Positions 33,105 through 42,362 of a stretch of 64,000 nt of DNA are shown here, one piece after another (positions within the stretch are counted from its first letter, which is position 1; each line of letters opens with the position of its first letter). The translations under genes and the position numbers were made by a program. The notes below the pieces were generated by a model. The model was not told the DNA's origin and searched no databases. It saw only the letters and a list, made by a program, of their open reading frames with translations. Source of the stretch: Gracilaria gracilis (taxonomy: Eukaryota > Rhodophyta > Florideophyceae > Gracilariales > Gracilariaceae); contig JARGSG010000013.1 of the NCBI GenBank assembly GCA_030374805.1, positions 1 to 64,000 of the forward strand, written 5' to 3'.

Positions 33105-33709
33105 TAACCGTAAATAAAGTGGGCCACACTAAATGTGGTTTGGTTAATTCTGGCAGGGATACCGCTAATACTATGGCCCACAACAAAAGCGGTACCACGT
33201 TATTTGAGGTGCAGAAGTAAATAATGTGGGGCACATTATTTATGTTGGAGATAAATAGTGTGGTTGAAAGATATACTCAATCCGGAGCAAGCACCGCAAA
33301 GCCACCCACCGTAGAGCGTTGGGCAACACTCATTCATCTTGTGCCCTGCCCATCAATGCGGCCAACTGTTATAACCACATCAATTGGCTTTCTGTTTTAA
33401 TCACAAACACAATGTAATCCTGGTACCCCATCGCCTTCTGGGTATGCAACAGTTACGAAAAGACCGGCTCACCGTCAGAATGATAACGGTGCTTGGAGAT
33501 AATTACTTGCAGTTGGGGAAATACCTGGTGACGGTGGTGATGAGTTGCAACGCTGTTATATAATATTCTGGTTTGGCGTGAGATCGTCTTTGCTCTGGCA
33601 ACATTATTTGTCTCTTTGCCTAGAAGTGTTTGTACCTGTAATAGTGTGGCCCACGCCAATTTAAGTACCACACTATTTGATCAGCCACGTTATTTACGGG
33701 CACTTGTTG
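33105..33709. mobile_element. mariner-like MITE interrupted at its left end by element 2
   Basis: With the seven bases at 21584-21590 the element is 612 bp. The left 25-base terminal repeat (split by the insertion) and the right one (33685-33709, inverted) share 20 bases, including CCGTAAATAA and GTGG at the inner end. The left flank is TA; the right flank is CA, perhaps a mutated TA. The interior has several copies of the palindromic core GTGTGGCCCACAC in decayed form and no transposase. Confidence 0.6.
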
Positions 33710-33879
33710 CAGTGGGCTCGGCGCGGCCCCTGACAGTGAGCGCGCCAGCCAAACAAAGTATCAAATATATCTAGTAAATACAGCAATGATGATGGCATCG
33801 TTTCCTGGGTATCCCTGAAACAAGTGTTCCCGTCACCTTTGTTACGCGGTAGCTCAGGCTGTGCATGTTACGTGTACAA
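33710..33879. other. unassigned flank
   Basis: About 170 bp between the MITE and the LTR relic. No feature recognised. Confidence 0.4.
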
Positions 33880-34166
33880 CCTCAAAAACTGTCTGAGCGT
33901 CACTCCCCGTCAGCGGCGGCACAGATTATATATCGACTCTACGTATCAATGCGGGAAATTTACTAAGTTTTCAGAACCTTTTTTTACAAGTTTTGTTTTA
34001 ACTATTGTACATTTACATGGTCGGGACTACTTGTTTCGCCGTTAAGGGGTCTCAAATGTCCTACTTCAATATTGGTTGTTTGTTTTTTTTCTTTATGTTG
34101 AACTCTCGCGCGCTTTGTTTCCCATACGGATGCCACATTATACTGGTATTGGTTAAACAGCTATTT
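33880..34166 (+). repeat. decayed LTR relic of the gypsy family
   Basis: The right part follows the end of the element 1 LTR closely in order: GTACATTTACATGGTC against GTACACCTACACGGTC, then CGCCGTT, CAATATTGGTTGTTTG against CCATATTGGTTGTGTG, then CTCGCGCGC, then GGTATTGG. Many differences have T where the intact LTR has C. No gag or pol adjoins it, so it is a solo LTR remnant or a truncated copy. Confidence 0.6.
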
Positions 34167-35164
34167 TTCTCATGCTTATTTAATTGCTGTGCGACTTGTC
34201 ATTTGCCATGCTTTGATGTGGCAGGACCGTACGTCTTTGTAGCCTTGCTCTATTAAGCATCGACTGAGGTTATGTCTGTGTTCCAGATGCGAGAAGAGTT
34301 TTGGAGAAGGCCAGAATGATTTTTGCCTAATATTTGCACAACCTGGAAGAAAGGATTCATGTGCTCATAGTTTTTGAGTTTTAATTTAGCGTTATCTTTT
34401 GAATAGTGCGTCTTGGACGTAAGATTACGATATTTTGCACGAAACAAATGTAAGGTGTTTTCTGACGGTATTATGTTCTTTAAACCCTTTCTTACGTCTG
34501 CGGCAACAGGTGCAATCACGTATTTAAGGCTGCTATAATCCACTGCAAACATCAACGCTGCAGCTTTTTATATCTGTCTACAAATTGACGCTCTTTTTTG
34601 TATGTAAGTACTGTTTTGACCCCATTCGAGAGGAATTGGTGTCGTTCATTTGTATTTGCAGCTTATTTTGGGAGTTAGTTTTGACAAGACGTTTGAGATG
34701 GTACACTGTTGATTTGCTCAGTTGGGTCGCGGTCGCAATGGTACGCACTTCATGTTTTGCGTTTTATCTTTGAGCATTGAAATTGATAGTTTTTTTATTC
34801 TCTGCTTATAATCGGCGCGCTTACGGTTATTTTGGGACACGGCTGGCTTGCTTACGCATTGAAAGAGCCATGAGAGATTTGTTGGATGCCGTAACAGTCT
34901 CTAGATGACGGTGAAGATGCCACAGTGCGAAAGAGAAAGTGAGTAAAAACGAAGACAATGTCCTGTTCAATAACGTTTTTATTGGTTTCGCGCATCCATA
35001 GTTTGAAACTAGCACCTTTTTGGTATCACCGTTTTTGCCTCATTGAGAGGAATCCGATCGTGTGATCAGATTTGCAATGGAGCGCTAGAGCCGAAAGTTA
35101 TGGGCTCTTCTGTGAAAGTTTCCAAAGTTGGCCTTTTTCCAAACTTGCCCTTTTCTGAACGGTA
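34167..35164. other. gene-poor stretch
   Basis: About 1 kb without a supported gene. Frames are short and interrupted on both strands, and composition is AT-rich relative to the gypsy elements. Confidence 0.5.
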
Positions 35165-35448
35165 CAGGTGAACACTGTTATTAGTGTGGGCCACACTATT
35201 TCTGAATGCATTATTTTTGAGTACCGCACATAAAATAGTGTGGCCCACACTAAATTATGTACTGACCTAAAAAGAGACTTTTTCTTCGTAATATGTATGC
35301 TATACGCATGGTGATACAAATGGGATGTGATTTGGGTAGTTTCAGCTAATATGAATGGTTTTATAGGGCAAACATAAATTGGTGTGGGCCACACTAATTT
35401 TGTTTGCCACACTAATTTTGAACCCACACTAATAACAGTGTTCACCTG
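35165..35448. mobile_element. mariner-like MITE with perfect terminal inverted repeats
   Basis: 284 bp. The first 26 bases (starting CAGGTGAACACTGTTATTAG) are perfectly inverted at 35423-35448, and TA flanks both ends (35163-35164, 35449-35450), the target duplication of Tc1/mariner elements. The interior repeats the palindrome AGTGTGGCCCACACTA. There is no transposase, so it would be moved by one supplied in trans. Confidence 0.85.
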
Positions 35449-35838
35449 TACTTTCGCTTGGCGGTTGCTGAGACTACTGCGCAGAACGCTTCTCGCACGC
35501 GTCGCCAATATACTGTAAGTGCCAAACTGTTTGGAGGTGGTCACGTATCATGGAGTATGTGTCCGGCCTGTGGAAGTACAAACTGCATGTGTTCCAGGCG
35601 TCTCGAGGGAAATCGTTCATATGAAGGTCTTGAGAATCGCTCTACTAATTGAACAGGACACATAAGGGGATTCTACAAAACATGTCTTCCCTCTTTAACA
35701 TGAGATTTGACATATCGTGACATGCATCCCAGATGTGCTGGAAGCAAGGTGAAATTGTCGTTATAAGACTTCCTCAGAACGCCCTCCTACTCCTTGCCGT
35801 CGACTAAACTTTCGAAAGGCAACTGCAGTTCTCACCAA
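35449..35838. other. upstream region of the 35839 gene
   Basis: About 390 bp, no repeat or gene recognised. It should include the promoter of the membrane-protein gene but no TATA box stands out. Confidence 0.4.
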
Positions 35839-36411
35839 ATGGATACCATCGACCATCAAACTTGTTCTATTTCGATACCTACCCATGAATCCCATTCCTC
35901 CCAACCAAATATATGGAGAAAGAAACAATCCATTTTGGGGAAAACGGTCCTGATACTGGTGATCATGGGCGCCATTCTTACTTTTCTGGTTTCAAAAGGG
36001 CGGTTCAAACACTCTCAGACCTCGACTGCTAATCATGATGTTGAACATTCGGATAGAGGCAAGCGCTTCAGTGCCCGCTTTTCACCTCCTTATTTCAAGA
36101 ATAAGGGACAGCGTCTGCATACGGTCCGCTACGGAGTTCCGCCACTCGAAGTGAACCTCACAACGTTTCAAGACTGTGTTGTATTCAGCAGCACTCTATG
36201 CACGATGTTTCCTTTCGATGGTTGCGATTACTGTGAACATAGAATCGAGGATGTTTACGCCGCTCCTGATGAAGCCGAGTATGTTCTGGAGGAAATTTGT
36301 GCTTTTGCTATGCCATCATCGATATGTGCCCATTTCCCAGAAGTTGGAGCATGTTACACCTGCCACCTTATGTACCCCGGTGGGTTTCCATACTCAGTGA
36401 ATTACAAGTAA
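35839..36411 (+). CDS. small type II membrane protein with a Cys-rich outer domain, unknown
   Basis: 190 codons from the first in-frame ATG. A short N-terminal tail is followed by a single membrane segment at residues 35-52 (TVLILVIMGAILTFLVS) after a basic stretch (WRKKQS), which predicts N-terminus inside. The outer domain has basic residues first (DRGKRFSARF), then eight Cys between residues 115 and 180 (GCDYCEH, ICAFAMPSSICAHF, ACYTCHL) and should be disulfide-bonded. It is not recognised. The frame is intact and does not look like a transposon gene, so it is probably a host gene; an unspliced reading is assumed. Confidence 0.55.
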   Translation: MDTIDHQTCSISIPTHESHSSQPNIWRKKQSILGKTVLILVIMGAILTFLVSKGRFKHSQTSTANHDVEHSDRGKRFSARFSPPYFKNKGQRLHTVRYGVPPLEVNLTTFQDCVVFSSTLCTMFPFDGCDYCEHRIEDVYAAPDEAEYVLEEICAFAMPSSICAHFPEVGACYTCHLMYPGGFPYSVNYK

Positions 36412-37465
36412 CCGCTTGTTAAGATGCTGAATCTGTTTCGCTATGAGTTTCATGTGGTTGCAAACGTATGGAAGCTTTCTTTTTCTATTTAGCTATTGTG
36501 CTTGTATATGAAGCCCACTTCTCTTGTGTTACAACGCCGATATCATTTCTCACAGGAATGGAGTTTCAAGGAACGTAGAAATGAAATTATTTAAACGAAA
36601 GTTAGCCGGGTAGTAGATCTATAACGCGCCGTCGCCAACCAGTTCTTGGGTCACAAGTCTACAATCGTGTTTAGATGCGACTTCGCGCGAGGATGAAGAA
36701 CGAGCTGTCTACGGCTAGTTCCAAATATGGAAATGGCAGTGACGGGATCCATTCCTTCTCCTTCCTGACCCAGTACCAGAATCCCGGGTATAACTGTACG
36801 GTGTTCTAGGTCTAAGAACACCCGTTTCAATTGGATCATTAGATGTTCTTGGAATCTCATTTGTTGGATAACAAATAATGTTATCTAACAAATGAAAATA
36901 GAAGAAAGAAAAATAGGTAATGCTGTAGATGTTTGATTTGGGAGTTAGATGCAATTGACCCCCAAATTGCTGTTCCATTGGAATCCATTCCCCCTGAAAT
37001 CCGCTGACCATAAACCGACATTTTTTACGTTTTCAAACCCCGCCTTTGGAATCTGTGTAATTCACAGTGATTCCAATCGCTGAATATAATACCTTATGTT
37101 GGAAATCACGTGATGATATCGGGTCACTCGATTTTCAACATAACTCCTACATGAAATATGAAGCATGCTCGACTTGTTTTTTAATTATTTTATATAAATC
37201 GTCGCGAAATTTCGATATCGAAACTGAACTGTATCCTTTCTAATTTGAATTATAACGGTAGCTACAAACAAACTGTATTATAACTTAGTTACCGTGCGGG
37301 TTACTGTATATGGTTATACGAAGGCGCAGAAAGATAAAGAGTTACCTCCCACCCGGACATTACTTTGCGTAACGTATCTTATCAACGCACCTCAACGGTA
37401 ACCAGATTAGATTTTCGAGGACACGCAGAAGTGGATTTATTAGAGCCATTTCTGGATGCGTCGTG
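36412..37465. other. noncoding region with an LTR-like palindromic segment
   Basis: No supported gene. Around 36861-36893 TGTTGGATAACA, a 5-base gap and TGTTATCTAACA form a near-perfect inverted repeat, which resembles the ends of some copia-type LTRs, with a Pro/Arg-rich minus frame beside it (36651-37011). I could not define both ends of an element. Confidence 0.35.
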
Positions 37466-37562
37466 GCGCAAGATCTTCTTCAGCAGAGCGATCAGCCGTC
37501 GTCGCTTCTCGACGCAGAGGGTGATCGCTCAATGCTGTAACAGCTACCTTAGCATCTTGCGC
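37466..37562 (+). ncRNA. candidate structured RNA hairpin
   Basis: A 97-base segment folds into one long hairpin. GCGCAAGAT (37466-37474) pairs with ATCTTGCGC (37554-37562). CAGCA plus GAGCGATCA (37481-37494) pairs with TGATCGCTC and TGCTG (37522-37537) with a two-base bulge. CGTCG pairs with CGACG in the loop. A T5 run follows at 37566-37570, as at RNA polymerase III ends. The strand is chosen from that T-run. It matches no RNA family I know; a pre-miRNA-like or other small RNA is possible, as is a MITE remnant. Confidence 0.4.
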
Positions 37563-39189
37563 AACTTTTTGCTTATTGGAACACCCACCCACCCTTCCCG
37601 AGGAACAGTACATCTCTTGTCGAGTGTACTAGTGCAGTAAGTTGTGCTTCACTGCATAGTGTTCGGACATGGCCGTCCACACTACCCTCTTATCCCAGAA
37701 CCTTTTCTTTGTAAAACCTTTTTTCCAACGGAAAGCCCGCGGGGAAACCCATTCGAGGAAGTCGTTCGCATTGGATCATATGCCAGAACATCGCAGCAAG
37801 ATGAGGTCATACATGTTCCATCGGGGCTTCAAACATGTTCAGGATCGGTTATACAGAATAGTCTTTAAAGTAAGCTTTAACACATGAGATGAGCATACAG
37901 TATCATCTTCTTTGTGCACCAAACGGCTTTCCTTCTCTCGAATTTGGCTGGGAGATACCAGAATTCCACGCACGTCGTGCTTACCTGCTTGTGTGTAACA
38001 TTATTATACTTTCCAGTTTTTCAAGGCGTAAGTGTTATACATGTGAAATACAAGCAAGCCAATCATCTTCAAACATAGATGAACCTGTAATACAGAGTGT
38101 GAGAACCCAATCAGAGAATGCTGAAGCGAAAATTCAGTATTGAAAACAATATGCCGTTCTTGGTCCAACAAACGATTTGGGGTTTTGGCAGTGACTGTGA
38201 ATCAGCGTTTTGAGAAGCGAGCTTCCCAATAATAGAGCAAAGCTCTCATGAAGTGGCAACTTCTTATTCAAATAGCTCTTTTGCTTTACGCTGCCTGAAG
38301 GTGTTTGTAAACGGGACAATGCAATTACAAACATTTGGTCTTGTATTCTACTCTTCTAACTATTCTGGTATATTGGCAACAATGCCACCATTGAGGGATA
38401 GATGGCTACCGTTACCTCCAATCAACTCCATGTGAGGTAAATCATTTCAAACTACTCTTGACGCGTCAATAGTGCAAGGACCAGTTCGAAATTTCCCTAC
38501 TTCCTGCAAGCTGTTTCTTGACGCAGCGGACACATGAAATTTATGTGATTGGGAGCCAATAGGCTTGCTTCCCTTTGCACTTCTTCAACACTGTGCTCCT
38601 TCAAATTGCCTTGGGTGGTTTGCTAATCTGTTCTGGTCAATCGACGCGGAAGCAACTCACAACATCCATCATCCTTCTAAAGGCGGCTGTATGCTGTGAG
38701 TAAGGAACGCTCTAAGTTTTCGATATCATGAAGCTAGGTGACTAGATATAAAAGGAATGAAACGAAAATGATGCAGAGCTCATTGATTGAGCAAGCTGCA
38801 AGTTCCACAGAGCCGTTGATAGAAAGGGAGGTAGATGTGACACTAACCTTGACACTGCAGATTCCATATCACACCAGATGCAAATTGTAATCATCGGTGC
38901 GCCAAAATGCTCATATACTACACAAATGGTGCAAAATCAGGGTTATAGTGAGGATGTCTCTCAACGAGACAAGGCCATGTGACGGTTTGAAATCAAAGAC
39001 GCAATTTGTCGGAAACCCGAGCTAAGAAACCTTACTCTGCGCACATCCCGAAGAAGCTGGCGTGCGATTCTGTCTCCGTCGAGGAATTTCGGCGCTTGCT
39101 CCCAAATTCAGGTCTCTGGAACCGAGAACCCCCGTTCTGGGATGGGGGTGGATCATGATCCATTCGTCCACGAAGGTGTAGACCAAACT
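37563..39189. other. gene-poor stretch
   Basis: About 1.6 kb of unassigned sequence with only short frames on either strand. A perfect palindrome TGGATCATGATCCA lies at 39149-39162, upstream of the promoter described next. Confidence 0.45.
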
Positions 39190-39220
39190 ACAAGTCGGAC
39201 TTGTGATAAGCGCTATAAAA
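39190..39220 (+). promoter_or_regulatory. promoter of the Gly-rich secreted protein: palindrome plus TATA box
   Basis: ACAAGTC-G-GACTTGT at 39190-39204 is a perfect inverted repeat nine bases before the TATA box TATAAAA (39214-39220). The start codon is 110 bp downstream, after a CT- and CA-rich leader (39240-39329) typical of strongly transcribed eukaryotic genes. The palindrome is a candidate site for a dimeric regulator. Confidence 0.65.
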
Positions 39221-39329
39221 GGGCCACCAAAGTCGTTGGGACTTCATCTGATTCCCTATCAAGTTCTCATCACTTCTCTCAATCCACACACCTTTCTCAT
39301 CACTATCATCAGCACCGCTCTCTCTCAGC

Positions 39330-39710
39330 ATGAAGTCGTTCACTCTCATCACCATTTCTTCCCTTCTGGTTATGGTAGCTCTTGGTGGGCCTGTCTCCCG
39401 CGGCTACTACAGGCCACGTGGTAAGTCTTGGAAGAAATCTGTGGCTATCGCCGGGGATGGTGGTAGTGGAGGAGATGCTGCGGCCATAGGCGCCGATGTC
39501 GCTGCTGGTATTGGAGGGTCTGCTGTTGGTGACACTGGCAAGAACATTAACATCAAGGGCAAGCAAACCGGTGGCGACGGCTTTGGAAAGGTCACTGCTG
39601 CAAACGGTGCGGCTGGAATCGTTAAGGGTGGGGGAGCTATTAAGGGTAAATTTGACAATGAAGCTGAAGGCGGTAATGGCGGTAATGGCGGTAATGCCAA
39701 TGCCCACTAG
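39330..39710 (+). CDS. small secreted Gly-rich protein
   Basis: 126 codons, intact. Residues 1-19 form a signal peptide (MKSFTLITISSLLVMVALG), followed by a short basic region (YYRPRGKSWKK) and then a Gly/Ala/Lys-rich chain ending in a GGNGGNGGNA repeat. There is no Cys. Such chains are common in cell-wall, mucilage or adhesive proteins. The TATA box and leader support this ATG. No homologue can be named. Confidence 0.75.
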   Translation: MKSFTLITISSLLVMVALGGPVSRGYYRPRGKSWKKSVAIAGDGGSGGDAAAIGADVAAGIGGSAVGDTGKNINIKGKQTGGDGFGKVTAANGAAGIVKGGGAIKGKFDNEAEGGNGGNGGNANAH

Positions 39711-40430
39711 CTAGAATGGGTTTGTACGGGGTCAAATGCGAGGAGATTTCATGAGATACAAGCACTAGAACAGTTGTTTACATCAAAGGAATTCATACAT
39801 GAATGGAGATCTGGATCAATTCAAAATGCGAATCCTACTCGCGCATGAAGTGCAAGAGCTGGACTTGTTCGACTTGAACGCAGTTCTCAAACGAATGAAA
39901 CTCTTTCAGTAAATGAACGCAATGAACTTCGCCTTACTTATGAACAGTATACGTACTTTCTCTGACAATGGAAAGCGGTAGACGTCTGTGACCTATTGTC
40001 TGGGCTAGCAACCTGCCTTCGCTACCCTTCAGCAAACCTGAAAAACGTTGGTCGCGTACCTTTCTAAGATACAAATGTACAGATACCTGCGCACTTGTAC
40101 AAGGGTAAAACCCAAACACCAACGGTAACTTGGCAACAGGTCGCTATTGTTGGTACAGTAGGTCTCTAAACCAAATAGACACTAAAATATCGAAGAATCA
40201 GTAGTTGCGCAGTTGATCACCAATTCCCAAGAAAATTTGCGTCTCACAAAGCGTTCTAATCTAATTTATTTCATTCAGTTATATTCAAAAAAGGTCCAAT
40301 GTTAAAGAAAACACATTCAATGTGTGCAACTTCTTTTCCTCCAATCAACAACTACTATGTTGTCAAACTATACAACATATTCTTGAAATAATGATAACGG
40401 CAAAAGCTTACACAACGGCACCGTAAGCTT
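39711..40430. other. downstream region of the Gly-rich gene
   Basis: About 720 bp, no gene recognised. It becomes AT-rich before the GC-rich repeat starts. Confidence 0.45.
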
Positions 40431-41085
40431 CCTTTTCTACTGTCGCTGCCGCCGCCGTCGCTCTGCTCGTCTCGCCTTCTCTTCGCCGGCCGCCCGTTGT
40501 CTTTGCCCGCCCACGTGCTTCTGCGCACTTGCGGCCAACTCGCCCCGCCGCCGCCGTCGCCCTCCTTGTCTCCCGCCAACGCCGCCGCGGTCGCCCTCCT
40601 TGTCTGCCACCCACGCCGCCGCCGTCGCCCCACTCGTCTGCCGCCGTCGTCGCCCTTCTCGTCTGCCACAGCCGTCGCCCTCCTCGTCTGCCACCGCCGT
40701 CGCCCTCCTCGTCTGCCACCGCCGTCCCCCCCTCGTCTGCCGCCGCCGTCGCCCTCCTCGTCCGTCGCCGCCGTCGCCCTTCTCGTCTGCCACAGCCGTC
40801 GCACTCCTCGTCTGTCACCGCCGTCGCCCTCCTCGTCTGCCGCCGTCGTCGCCCTCCTCGTCTGCCACCGCCGTCCTTCCTTCGTCTGCCGCCGCCATCG
40901 CCCTCCTCGTCCGTCGCCGCCGTCCCCCTCTTCCTCTGCCGCCGCCGTCGCCCTCTTCGTCTGCCGCCGCTTTCGCCCTCCTCGTCTGCCGCCGTCGCCC
41001 TCCTCGTCTCACCTGCTCTTCGCCGGTCCCCCGTTGTCTTTGCCGCCAACGTGCTTCTTCGCACTTGCCGCCCACTCGCCCCGCC
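40431..41085. repeat. GC-rich minisatellite, unit about 24-25 bp
   Basis: More than 15 imperfect units of the form CCGCCGTCGCCCTCCTCG plus TCTGCCA. The repeats are bounded by a duplicated flank: GCCGTTGTCTTTGCC-like sequence with CACGTGCTTC and CGCACTTGC occurs at about 40490-40550 and again at about 41030-41085. All six frames are open across it, giving Arg-rich or Pro/Ser-rich frames that are artefacts of the repeat. Confidence 0.8.
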
Positions 41086-41088
41086 GCC

Positions 41089-42336
41089 ATGAACAACGGC
41101 ATAGGTCTCACCTCCACGCGCGGCACGAACACCTCCAGCCAGGTGCAGCGCAACTTCCCCGCGCTGCCCCCACAGCGCAAGCCCCGTGCGCGTCTGCCGC
41201 CGCCACCGCCGCTGCCGCGTTCCAAACCCGCCGCCGCGTCGACGACCCACTGCCAATCCCCGCGTTCTTTACCAGTCTCCCGCTGACATCCCTCAGAGAA
41301 TTAACGTCGATGACGACGCTATTCCCATCACACCCTTCAAGGCTGGCGAACACGAAGAATCTACTGTGAAAACCGCAAGTTTGCCCACCTGCACGTGTAG
41401 GAGATTACAGTTTTGCAAATTTGGTAAACCCTTTATTACGTGAACCTTCATCCGGCCCATTCTCTGCTTTGGATAGGAAGCTCTGGCATGAGGCAGCTGT
41501 TCCCCACTATTTCGAAGTGATTAAGCAGCGTTTGAACCTGCGCACTGTCAAGAAGAAGCTAAACAAAGTTGATTACATTGAACCTGTGAAGGGCGGTATT
41601 CTACCTCATCGCTACGATGCTGGAGCTTTTGCGCAAGATGTACATTTGAATTTGGGTATGCTATTGTTTCTAAGAAGGTTGGAGACATGCTTCAGAACTG
41701 TGCGAGCTGATTGCAAGATGATTTCAATATAAGCTTTAGTGAAAAGTTACCTCCATCACCATCTGCAGAGGAAATATCGTCGAAGCTCTCTAAGAATCGC
41801 AGCACTGCTGGACGTTCTCGAAGAACGAAGCAAACGGCCGAGGCCTATTCTAGAGTGGTTGATGATGATGCAAATGTTGCGTGTCTGCCAGTACCGAGTG
41901 GCGAGAAGCCTAAGCCATCTAATTCTGCCAGGCGGAAGGCTATTGCCGCGGCCAGAGAAGTTGTGATGCACTCGGACCCAGGCATGACGAGTCGCGATGA
42001 AATGCGTGAACGGTTAGTTTATTTGGAACGCTGCCGTGCTCCTTTCATTGCTAGAACTCCATTCGCTAAGGGCGCTGGCTACTTGACTCGAGCCGCCCTT
42101 CTGTACGAAGTGGACATGAGCTTTGAGGGGAAGAAGAGGTGTGGTGTAGTGACGGTGTGACCCATGTTCCGGCGAGCAAATTTCACGCATTGCTGTCCAT
42201 CATCCAGAAATCTAGTCAAGATGCCGGTGCAGATCTCGACGATGAGGTAGAACTTGACATGGATAAGCTTGATCATCGCACAATGCACAATATCGAAGCA
42301 TTCCTGAAGCACACAATCAAAGGGCTGTTTATTTAA
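41089..42336 (+). pseudogene. BET-type bromodomain-NET protein, disrupted
   Basis: The bromodomain is coded at about 41450-41700: GPFSALDRKLWHEAAVPHYF, EVIKQRLNLRTVKKKLNKVD, then FAQDVHL, the counterparts of the ZA loop and helices B-C. After frameshifts and a TGA, a linker with basic residues (GRSRRTKQTAEAY) leads to an extra-terminal (NET) domain coded near 42240-42330 (DDEVELDMDKLDHRTMHN, IEAFLKHTIKGLF). BET proteins bind acetylated histones and recruit transcription factors. At least three frame changes occur (near 41660, 41710-41730 and 42150). ATG 41089 opens a Pro/Arg-rich frame just after the minisatellite and could be the original N-terminus. The gene ends 26 bp from the convergent transposase. 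Confidence 0.65.
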
Positions 42337-42362
42337 CGTCACGAACACAAATTCAGGTTTCA

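Noticed and set aside
40355..41369. Long Arg-rich or Pro/Ser-rich frames in all directions
   Set aside because: They are produced by the 24-25 bp minisatellite, which has no stops in any frame.
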